Shown one piece after another: positions 1-6,093 of a DNA stretch of 11,444 nt. The notes beneath the pieces were generated by a model that saw nothing but the letters and a program-made list of their open reading frames with translations, was not told the origin of the DNA and made no database searches. The stretch's first letter is position 1, and each line of letters starts with the position of its first letter. Made by a program: the position numbers and the translations under genes. This DNA is from an uncultured Gammaproteobacteria bacterium (GTDB taxonomy: Bacteria; Pseudomonadota; Gammaproteobacteria; Arenicellales; UBA868): assembly GCA_913051905.1 (NCBI GenBank), contig CAJXBY010000072.1, forward strand, positions 1-11,444, in the 5' to 3' direction.

Positions 1-107
1 AGATCCAGCCAGATGAAGAAAAATGAGGTCCCGATCCAGGCGATGCCGGTCGCCAGATGCAGCCACCGAATTATCATTCCCAACCAGTCCTGCCAGGCGA
101 TCTCCAT
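1..107 (-). CDS. puuD: Urate oxidase/hydroxylase PuuD, membrane type (N-terminal 35 codons only)
   Basis: Partial gene, cut by the left window edge. The visible protein begins MEIAWQDWLGMIIRW and continues with the block LHLATGIAWIGTSFFFIWLD. This is the typical N-terminus of PuuD: a short amphipathic lead-in, then a first membrane helix with the WIGTSF(F/Y)F pattern. In the family, an integral membrane domain of about eight helices is followed by a C-terminal cytochrome c domain, and the protein oxidises urate to 5-hydroxyisourate, passing electrons to the respiratory chain rather than directly to O2. Only the first helix can be checked here. The ATG at 107 fits the usual family start, but its Shine-Dalgarno is poor. 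An in-frame TTG six bases upstream, preceded by GAGAGA, is a possible alternative. It is the last gene visible in the cluster and consumes the urate made by XdhABC and the deaminase. The assignment rests on a short segment plus strong context. Confidence 0.8.
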   Translation of the reverse strand, partial: MEIAWQDWLGMIIRWLHLATGIAWIGTSFFFIWLD

Positions 108-175
108 AGGCAAGGTTTTCTCTCGTGCTTCCAGTGATCCGGAATCAGGCGGCGCTACCCTTGAACCGGACTCGA

Positions 176-205
176 ACTGTAGAGCAAGCACGCCGGCCAT
201 GTAAA
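176..205 (-). promoter_or_regulatory. Candidate sigma70-type promoter ahead of puuD
   Basis: In the 148-base gap between the creatinase-like gene and puuD, the minus strand has TTTACA (200-205, one mismatch to the -35 consensus), an 18-base spacer, then TACAGT (176-181, four of six to the -10 consensus). It would start transcription near 169, about 60 bases before the puuD ATG. This is by-eye matching only; such matches occur by chance, and puuD could equally be read through from upstream. No clear operator was seen around it. Confidence 0.25.
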
Positions 206-255
206 ATCGCCGCTCTTCGCGCAGTCGGCCTTCGCAATTCGTTGTGCCGGGTCAA

Positions 256-1440
256 TCAGGGAATGGCGATGACGTCGTTGCGAAAGCAGGTCAGCCTTTC
301 GTTGCCATCTGCGGTGATCAGTAGCATGTCGGCATGTTTGAAACCGCCGACGCCGTCCAGGGCGATCATTGGCTCCATCGACATCACTATCCCGGGTTGT
401 AGCACGTAGTCGTTATAGGGCCGGATTTCACCCAGTTCATCGCGGCCGTACCAGTAGCCCATGATGCCGAAGGAATGGCCGGTACCGAAGGTGCGGTTCT
501 CCAGCAGTCCGTGCTTTTCGTAAATCGGGTTGATGACCGCGTCGTCAATGTCGCCAAGCCGTGCACCTGGTTTCAGTGCCTCGATGCCGGCCTGGTGCAC
601 CTCGACCTGTATGTCGAAATATTTACGCACCTCGTCGGACATGGATCCGAACACCAAGCTGCGTTCCAGCAGATGATAGTAGCCAAGGATCATCGGAAAG
701 ACGTTGAGACTGAGCAGATCACCCCTTTGTATCGGCCGGGGTGTGTTCAGCGCGTGTGCGACCTTGGTGTGCTCAGCGCCTGACTGTGCCCAGCAGAAGG
801 TGCCATCACACTCTTCATCCGGGAACCTGCGACAGATCTCTTCCTCCATTGCCGTGACGGCGGCTCTTGCGATCTGAACTTCAGTGACGCCTTCTGTGAG
901 GGCGTCCACAAATGCCTGCGCACCGATGTCACAGATCTCGGCGCCGTTCCGGATCAGAGTGATCTCTTCCTCTGATTTGAGCATCTGCTCGCACATCATT
1001 GAGTAACCCATCTCGACCAGTTCAGCACCGGTCAGTGCGGCACACAACGCCTTGTGCAGCGTGACGCTGACGTTGTCTTCTTCAATTCCGATCCGGCCGG
1101 TGGTGATGCCGCGCTCACCCAGGATCTCGCCCGCAAGACCCACCCAGCCATCTATGGCACTGGTGTTGTCTGAGTAGATCCGGACGTCACTGAAAACGCT
1201 GCCTTCGCCGATCATTCTGACGGGACGGTCGTCTTCGATTCGCGGTGCGATCAGCACAGGCTCCCCTTCTCTTGGAATCACCAGCCCCTGAAGGCGTCCC
1301 CAGGGGATCATCCAGAAATTGCTGTAGTAGAGTGTGTTGTGCACGGATGTGACCAGCACTGCATCCACGGCTTTTTCCTCCATGCAGCGCTTGAGATGGT
1401 CAAGGCGCCGGGTCATTTCCTGTTCGGAAAAATAAGCCAT
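256..1440 (-). CDS. Creatinase-family hydrolase (metal-free M24 pita-bread fold), substrate unknown
   Basis: 394 residues, close to the 403 of Pseudomonas putida creatinase, which cleaves creatine to sarcosine and urea. By-eye alignment with that enzyme runs the full length: an N-terminal domain with SVHNTLYYSNF (32-42), then the pita-bread catalytic domain with LLSLNVFPMILGYYHLLER (242-260), FGTGHSFG (318-325) and VMSMEPMI (352-359). Creatinase active-site residues are kept: Arg64 as R49, His232 as H229, Glu262 as E259, Arg335 as R333, Glu358 as E356; Phe62 becomes W47. The M24 metal ligands are lost: both Asp positions (N246 and L257), and the last Glu reads Ala (A370). So this is not an ordinary Xaa-Pro peptidase, although automated annotation may say so. 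GGAG lies 7 bases before the ATG. It follows the deaminase by 67 bases, probably in one transcript. Creatine may be the substrate, but the purine setting suggests another guanidino or ureido acid. Confidence 0.8.
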   Translation of the reverse strand: MAYFSEQEMTRRLDHLKRCMEEKAVDAVLVTSVHNTLYYSNFWMIPWGRLQGLVIPREGEPVLIAPRIEDDRPVRMIGEGSVFSDVRIYSDNTSAIDGWVGLAGEILGERGITTGRIGIEEDNVSVTLHKALCAALTGAELVEMGYSMMCEQMLKSEEEITLIRNGAEICDIGAQAFVDALTEGVTEVQIARAAVTAMEEEICRRFPDEECDGTFCWAQSGAEHTKVAHALNTPRPIQRGDLLSLNVFPMILGYYHLLERSLVFGSMSDEVRKYFDIQVEVHQAGIEALKPGARLGDIDDAVINPIYEKHGLLENRTFGTGHSFGIMGYWYGRDELGEIRPYNDYVLQPGIVMSMEPMIALDGVGGFKHADMLLITADGNERLTCFRNDVIAIP

Positions 1441-1507
1441 CAGTGTGCTCCGGATAAAAAGGTGATTTGGCGGCTGCTGTTCATAGCCTGAACATCAGTG
1501 CCGGACT

Positions 1508-2860
1508 TTAGTCGAGTCCTGCACGTTGGCGGAGGCGCCGCGCGGCCGCCGCGTGTCGTCCGGTGAGTTCTTCTTCGTCGATGTGCGCTGCCCGGCCATC
1601 CTCAACCAGCCATCGTCCGGCGATCATCACCCGGTCAGCGCGGTTTGCACCGCACAGCACCAAGGCCGCCAGCGGATCGTGATGCCCGGAGTGACGCAGT
1701 TCGTCGAGCCGGAACAGGGCCAGATCGGCCTGTGCCCCCGGCGCGATCCGGCCGATATCGTCTCGGCCCAGGCAGCCGGCGCCCCCCGCCGTTGCCCAAC
1801 GCAGGGCATCCCGGTGGCCGACGACCGCCGCGCCCTCACGCAGTCGCTGCAGCATCAGGGCGCAACGGACCTCCTCGATAGCATTTGATGCATCGTTGGA
1901 GGCAGAGCCATCGACGCCCAGCCCGAGCTGACAACCGGCATTTTCCAAACTGCAGGCAGGGCACAGCCCGGAGGCAAGGACCATGTTGGAGTGAGGGCAA
2001 TGACTGACTGCGACTCCCGCACTGCCCAGACGGCTGATTTCGTCGGTCGAGAAATGGATTCCGTGTGCGAGCCAAGTCCGCGAAGACAGCCAGCCGCAGG
2101 TTTCCAGGTAATCCACAGGCCTCATACCCAGCCGATCTTCGCAGTATGCGTTCTCGTCGCGGGTCTCTCCGAGGTGGGTATGCAGACGCACGTCCAGTTG
2201 TTCTGCCAGCTCTGCACTGCCCAGCATGACCGGCTGGCTCACCGAGAAAGGTGAGCATGGTGCCAGAGCCACCTGGACCATGGCACCGGGTCCTGCCTGA
2301 TGATGAGTCTTGACCACCCGTTCGCTGTCGGTAAGTATGGTCTCGGCGTTCTGTACGACAGCAGCCGGCGGCAGCCCACCGTCGTCCACGCTGAGGTCCA
2401 TGGAACCGCGTGTCAGGGTGACCCGAACACCGATTCGTCTGGCTGCCTCCACCTGGATGTCGATCGCCTGCTCGAGACCCGCCGGGTAGAGATAATGGTG
2501 ATCAGAAGTCGTGGTGCAGCCCGACAGCAGTAGTTCAGCCAGGGCGAGCTCTGTCGCGACCTCCAGCATTTCAGGTTCTAGGCCCGCCCAGACCGGGTAA
2601 AGCGCCTGCAGCCAGTTGAACAGCTCTTTGTCGAGTGCTGGGCGCAGTGCCCTGGTCAGGTTCTGGTAGAAATGGTGATGGGTATTGACCAGACCCGGCA
2701 CCACGACGTGCTGAGAGGCGTCAAACGTGGCGGCAACATGTTCGGTCGGTGTCTGGCCGGCTGCCACCAACTGTACGATCCGTCCCTCGTCAACGATCAC
2801 ACCGCGTTCGGCACCATCGGCAAAGATCGACAGCGGATCGCGAATCCACAGACCGGCCAT
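1508..2860 (-). CDS. 8-oxoguanine deaminase-type amidohydrolase (TRZ/ATZ family)
   Basis: 450 residues, full length for the amidohydrolase superfamily group that includes 8-oxoguanine deaminase (Pseudomonas aeruginosa Pa0142) and the triazine hydrolases. Metal and catalytic residues are all visible: HxH as H61/H63 in NTHHHFYQNLTRA, H229 and E232 in HTHLGE, H266 in WLAHGIHF, and D317 in GLGVDGSASND. Blocks shared with 8-oxoguanine deaminases include ELFNWLQALYPVW (79-91), SGCTTTSDHHYLYP (113-126), APCSPFSVS (200-208) and the C-terminal HDPLAALVLCG. The expected reaction is 8-oxoguanine + H2O to urate + NH3 in the cytoplasm, which suits a position between a xanthine dehydrogenase cluster and puuD. 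A guanine or other amino-heterocycle deaminase is the main alternative; the ordinary GuaD sequence pattern is not seen. The ATG at 2860 has no obvious Shine-Dalgarno and lies only 33 bases after the terminator T-tract, so expression probably depends on read-through or a leaderless start. Confidence 0.82.
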   Translation of the reverse strand: MAGLWIRDPLSIFADGAERGVIVDEGRIVQLVAAGQTPTEHVAATFDASQHVVVPGLVNTHHHFYQNLTRALRPALDKELFNWLQALYPVWAGLEPEMLEVATELALAELLLSGCTTTSDHHYLYPAGLEQAIDIQVEAARRIGVRVTLTRGSMDLSVDDGGLPPAAVVQNAETILTDSERVVKTHHQAGPGAMVQVALAPCSPFSVSQPVMLGSAELAEQLDVRLHTHLGETRDENAYCEDRLGMRPVDYLETCGWLSSRTWLAHGIHFSTDEISRLGSAGVAVSHCPHSNMVLASGLCPACSLENAGCQLGLGVDGSASNDASNAIEEVRCALMLQRLREGAAVVGHRDALRWATAGGAGCLGRDDIGRIAPGAQADLALFRLDELRHSGHHDPLAALVLCGANRADRVMIAGRWLVEDGRAAHIDEEELTGRHAAAARRLRQRAGLD

Positions 2861-2893
2861 GTTCAGATTGCGTTTTCGTGGGTCGGGAGTCAG

Positions 2894-2924
2894 AAAAAAC
2901 CCGCCCCCGGATCGGGGGCGGGTT
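2894..2924 (-). terminator. Strong intrinsic terminator after the ABC importer
   Basis: Read on the minus strand, a 12-base-pair perfect stem (2913-2924 with 2898-2909) encloses a three-base loop (2910-2912). Nine of the stem pairs form the GC block CCCGCCCCC. The stem is followed by a run of six T (2894-2899, of which the first two also pair in the stem). It lies about 30 bases after the stop codon of the binding-protein gene and 33 bases before the deaminase ATG. On the plus strand the U-tract would be only two bases long, so it should act mainly on minus-strand transcripts. Confidence 0.93.
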
Positions 2925-2953
2925 GCTTGTCAGAGCCGCTGGCTAGGCGGGGG

Positions 2954-4030
2954 TCACTCGGGCAGTTTGTCGTCGATGCCCTGGACGTAGAAGTTCATGC
3001 CGGCCAGCATACCGTCATCGGCTACTTTGCCAGCAGCCACAACCTCCTCACCGGCCTGGTTCTTGATCGGGCCGGTAAACGGGTGGAACGCACCCGTTCG
3101 AATCGACTCAATGGTCTCACGAGCCAGCCCTGCGACGCTGGAAGGCATATTGGTAAACGGCGCCATCGTGACCATTCCGGCGGCCATTCCATCCCAGGTG
3201 TCGCCTGAATTCCAGGTGCCCATCAGTGCATCTACGGTACGCTTGACGTAGTAGGGCCCCCAGTTGTTGACGACTGCGGTCAACTGCGTGTCCGGCGCGA
3301 ACTGAATCATGTCCGACGCCTGGCCAAAAGCATGGATGCCGCGTTCGGCGGCGGCCTGCAGTGCTGCCGTGCTGTCAGTGTGCTGGGTAATGATGTCGGC
3401 ACCCTGGTCCATCAGCACTTTGGCGGCGTCTGCTTCCTTGGGGGGGTCGAACCAGGTGTATACCCACACCACCTTGACTTTCATGTTCGGATTAACGGAC
3501 TGCGCACCGAGCATGAATGCATTGATGCCGCGAACCACCTCAGGTATCGGAAAGGAAGCGATATAGCCGATCACGCCGCTTTTGGAGACCTTGCCGGCGA
3601 TCACACCCTGGACATAACGGCCTTCATAAAACCGTGCCGAGTAAGTCGATACGTTGTCGATTCGCTGGTATCCGGTCGCATGCTCGAAATGAACATCAGG
3701 GAAACGCTTGCCGACCTTGAGTGTGGGTTCCATGTAGCCGAAAGACGTGGTGAAGATCAGCTTGTGACCGGTCTCGGCAAGTTTCGCGATGGCGCGTTCT
3801 GAGTCGGGGCCTTCCGGCACGCCTTCGACGAACGTGGTTTCCACATGATCGCCCAGCATATTTTCGACCATGAGACGGCCCTGATCGTGGGCATAAGTCC
3901 AGCCGTGATCACCCGGTGGGCCGATGTAAATGAAGCCGACCTTGAGTTTGTCGGCCGACGCGCTGTAGGCAGAGCCAAAGGTCAACAGCGCAGCCAGCGC
4001 CACCGTTACCAGTTTGGTGAGATGCCTCAT
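2954..4030 (-). CDS. BMP/PnrA-family periplasmic substrate-binding protein of ABC importer
   Basis: 358 residues. Residues 1-26 form a Sec signal peptide: MRHLTK, a hydrophobic core VTVALAALLTFG, then an SASA cleavage site before Asp27. There is no lipobox Cys, so the mature protein should be free in the periplasm rather than a lipoprotein as in Gram-positive relatives. The mature part shows the basic membrane protein family pattern: VGFIYIGPPGDHGWTYAHDQG (31-51) at the ligand-binding start, TTSFGYM (94-100), YEGRYVQGVIAGK (135-147), GYIASFPIPEVVRGINAF (155-172), TQHTDSTA (215-222) and NNWGPYYV (255-262). Characterised family members bind nucleosides or purine-like ligands; here a purine base (xanthine, guanine, 8-oxoguanine) or nucleoside is inferred from the neighbours. 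GGAGG lies 9 bases before the ATG, a stronger site than most genes here have, and there is a 48-base gap after the upstream permease; both fit higher output of a binding protein. It is the last gene before the terminator. Confidence 0.92.
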   Translation of the reverse strand: MRHLTKLVTVALAALLTFGSAYSASADKLKVGFIYIGPPGDHGWTYAHDQGRLMVENMLGDHVETTFVEGVPEGPDSERAIAKLAETGHKLIFTTSFGYMEPTLKVGKRFPDVHFEHATGYQRIDNVSTYSARFYEGRYVQGVIAGKVSKSGVIGYIASFPIPEVVRGINAFMLGAQSVNPNMKVKVVWVYTWFDPPKEADAAKVLMDQGADIITQHTDSTAALQAAAERGIHAFGQASDMIQFAPDTQLTAVVNNWGPYYVKRTVDALMGTWNSGDTWDGMAAGMVTMAPFTNMPSSVAGLARETIESIRTGAFHPFTGPIKNQAGEEVVAAGKVADDGMLAGMNFYVQGIDDKLPE

Positions 4031-4078
4031 ATTGGATTTCCTCCGTGTAAGGTGAGTTTGAATAACCGAATCTGCTTC

Positions 4079-5023
4079 TCAGCGTTCGGCCCGGAACGAC
4101 TTTCCCAGACAGGCCGGCGCGTTGAGGCGAATTTTGATTGCGTCCCTGGAAATCAAGACTAATACAACTATGGTCGCAATGTAAGGGAGCATCGACATAA
4201 AAGCAGCCGGGACGCCGAGTCCCGCAGCCTGGGCGTTCAGCTGCGCGATCGTGATCCCCCCGAAGAGTATCGCGCCAAAGAGCACCCGAGCGGGCCGCCA
4301 GCTGGCAAAAACCACCAGCGCCAGGGCGATCCACCCCCTTCCGGCGGTCATGTGCTCGGCCCATAGCGGGGTGTAGACCAGCGACAGGTAGCCGCCACCC
4401 AGGCCCGCCATCAGCCCACCGAATGTAACCGCGGCAAAACGAATCGCGACCACCGGATAGCCGATGGCGTGTGCGGAGACATCCGAGTCGCCAACGGCTC
4501 TTAAGACCATACCCCAACGCGAACGGTTGAGGAACCAGCCCGAACCGAAAAGAACCAGGATACCGAGGTAGACCAGAGGGTCGTGGCCAAACAATAACCT
4601 GCCGATGATCGGGATGTCGCTCAGAACCGGCAGGTAGACGTTACCGATGCGCTCGATGGTCTCGCCCACATAGTCGAACCCCACCAGCGCCGAGAGGCCG
4701 GTGCCGAATATTGTCAGGGCCAAACCCGTTGCGACCTGGTTGGACAGCAGCGTGAGCGTCAGGACGGCAAAGATCAGTGAAGCCAGCATCCCGGAGACCC
4801 CTGCAACCAGCAACCCGAGGGCAGCACTTCCGGTGACAGCAGCGGTAGCGAAGCCGAAGACAGCACCGATCAGCATCATACCCTCGACGCCCAGATTGAG
4901 GACCCCAGATTTCTCACAGATGAGTTCGCCGGTTGCGGCAAAGACCAGTGGTGTGGCAGCCGTCATCATGGTCATGATGGGCGGGACCACAACCAGAACC
5001 GACGCAAAAATAAATTCGATCAT
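4079..5023 (-). CDS. ABC importer inner-membrane permease, BPD_transp_2 family (second permease)
   Basis: 314 residues, strongly hydrophobic, with about eight to ten membrane segments. It carries the family hallmark CEKSGVLNLGVEGMMLIGA (36-54), the N-terminal region shared by the shorter permease of YufOPQ/Nup-type nucleoside importers. The cytoplasmic coupling loop is around AVGDSDVSAHAIGYPV (176-191), which would contact the ATPase, followed by GGLMAGLGGGYLSL (202-215). It pairs with the neighbouring permease to form the membrane channel. The ATG overlaps the stop of that gene by four bases (ATGA), and no good Shine-Dalgarno is visible, so translation is probably coupled. Substrate specificity cannot be read from the permease itself; a purine base or nucleoside is inferred from context. 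Confidence 0.9.
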   Translation of the reverse strand: MIEFIFASVLVVVPPIMTMMTAATPLVFAATGELICEKSGVLNLGVEGMMLIGAVFGFATAAVTGSAALGLLVAGVSGMLASLIFAVLTLTLLSNQVATGLALTIFGTGLSALVGFDYVGETIERIGNVYLPVLSDIPIIGRLLFGHDPLVYLGILVLFGSGWFLNRSRWGMVLRAVGDSDVSAHAIGYPVVAIRFAAVTFGGLMAGLGGGYLSLVYTPLWAEHMTAGRGWIALALVVFASWRPARVLFGAILFGGITIAQLNAQAAGLGVPAAFMSMLPYIATIVVLVLISRDAIKIRLNAPACLGKSFRAER

Positions 5024-6093
5024 TCTTGCACCGTGTTTCTTACTGGAAGGACGATCCGGTAGCGTGTCAACAGATCAAAAGCCAGCAAATAGAACAGAAT
5101 GATTCCCTGGAAGAGTCCGGTCACGGCTTTTGGTAACCCTGCCGAAATCTGTGCGCCTTCGCCGCCGATATAGGTCACGGCGATCGCAATTCCCGCAAGC
5201 AGTACACCGAGCGGGTGCAGGCGGCCCAAAAAAGCAACGATGATGGCGGTAAATCCGTATCCGGGTGAAATCTTGGGCATCAGTTGACCGATCGTACCCG
5301 CGGCCTCTACGACACCGGCAAGGCCCGCGAGACCGCCACCGATCAACAACGTCTGCCACACCATCCGACTGCTACCGACTCCGGCGTGCCGGGCCGCCAA
5401 AGGCGCCTGGCCGAATACTTTTACCCTGAATCCGAAACCGGTACGGGCCAGGACGAACCAGGCGATGAATGGCGCGGCGATAACCAGTATGCTGCCCAGG
5501 TGGAGCCTCTGGCCGCGCAGCAGAAGTGGCAGGGTACCCGCGTCCGGAAACATCCGGGTACCCGGAAAACCCCAGCCCTGGGGATTTCGCCAGGGACCCT
5601 GTACCAGGTGAACAAGCAGTAGTTCGGCGACGTAGACCAGCATCAGCGAGACGAGAATCTCGTTGGCATTGAATCGGGTCTTGAGCAGCGCCGGAACCGC
5701 CGCCCAGACCATTCCCCCGATGGTCCCCACCAAAAGCATAGCGGGCAGCAGAAGGGCGCTTTCGCTTTGATGCCAGTAAACAGCCAGGCCACCTCCTGCA
5801 ATGGCCCCGGCAATGTACTGACCCTCGGCGCCAATGTTCCAGATGCCGGCGCGGAAGCCGAAGGACAAGCCGATGCCGATCAGCACGAGGGGGCCGGCTT
5901 TGACAGCAACCTCGGACAGGCCCGAACCGGTGGTCAGAGGCTCCACAAAGTACAGATACAAAGCGGCGCTTGGGTCTTTGCCCATGGCCAGAAAAATGAC
6001 GCCGCCGGTCAAAGCCGTCAGTACCAGTGCCAGTACTGGGGAAATCCAGGCCGCGGCGTAAGAACGAGTGCTTCGTGGTTCAAGTCGAAGCAC
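5020..6093 (-). CDS. ABC importer inner-membrane permease, BPD_transp_2 family (first permease)
   Basis: 357 residues, the longer (YufP-like) permease of the BMP-type importer. A cytoplasmic Arg-containing N-terminus precedes a first helix at about 17-37. The central motif GLSFGFRAGIWNIGAEGQYIAG (75-96) and KTRFNANEILVSLML (138-152) are typical of the family, and the coupling loop is near VFGQAPLAARHAGV (226-239). The start is GTG at 6093, set by GGAGG six bases upstream; it overlaps the ATPase stop by 14 bases, and its own stop overlaps the next permease by four. These overlaps imply one transcript with coupled translation. Together with the second permease it should form the heterodimeric translocation path. 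Confidence 0.9.
   Translation of the reverse strand: MLRLEPRSTRSYAAAWISPVLALVLTALTGGVIFLAMGKDPSAALYLYFVEPLTTGSGLSEVAVKAGPLVLIGIGLSFGFRAGIWNIGAEGQYIAGAIAGGGLAVYWHQSESALLLPAMLLVGTIGGMVWAAVPALLKTRFNANEILVSLMLVYVAELLLVHLVQGPWRNPQGWGFPGTRMFPDAGTLPLLLRGQRLHLGSILVIAAPFIAWFVLARTGFGFRVKVFGQAPLAARHAGVGSSRMVWQTLLIGGGLAGLAGVVEAAGTIGQLMPKISPGYGFTAIIVAFLGRLHPLGVLLAGIAIAVTYIGGEGAQISAGLPKAVTGLFQGIILFYLLAFDLLTRYRIVLPVRNTVQE

Noticed and set aside
205..235. Possible hairpin followed by TTTT after the creatinase-like gene (minus strand, GCCG...CGGC then GATTTTA)
   Set aside because: Only four good stem pairs, then mismatches, and a short T-run. Too weak to call a terminator, especially beside the strong one at 2894-2924.
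475..783. Plus-strand open frames across the window (for example 475-783, 2672-3208, 6627-7190, 8368-8913)
   Set aside because: They lie opposite well-supported minus-strand genes with recognisable motifs. Their translations are rich in Arg, Pro and Ser with no family pattern, as expected of shadow frames in GC-rich coding DNA.
256..1440. Annotation as a Xaa-Pro dipeptidase/aminopeptidase
   Set aside because: The two Asp and the last Glu of the M24 metal site are replaced, and the creatinase substrate-binding residues are present instead, so metal-dependent peptidase activity is unlikely.
4955..4985. Short ATG/CAT-rich repeat (GTCATCATGGTCATGATGGG)
   Set aside because: It encodes the Met/Thr-rich start of a membrane helix in the second permease; low-complexity coding, not a site.
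5531..5566. Repeated GGGTACCCG and a 12-base palindrome CCGGGTACCCGG inside the first permease gene
   Set aside because: It lies fully within the coding frame, in a Gly/Pro-rich loop of the permease. Short GC palindromes arise by codon use; nothing else suggests a site.
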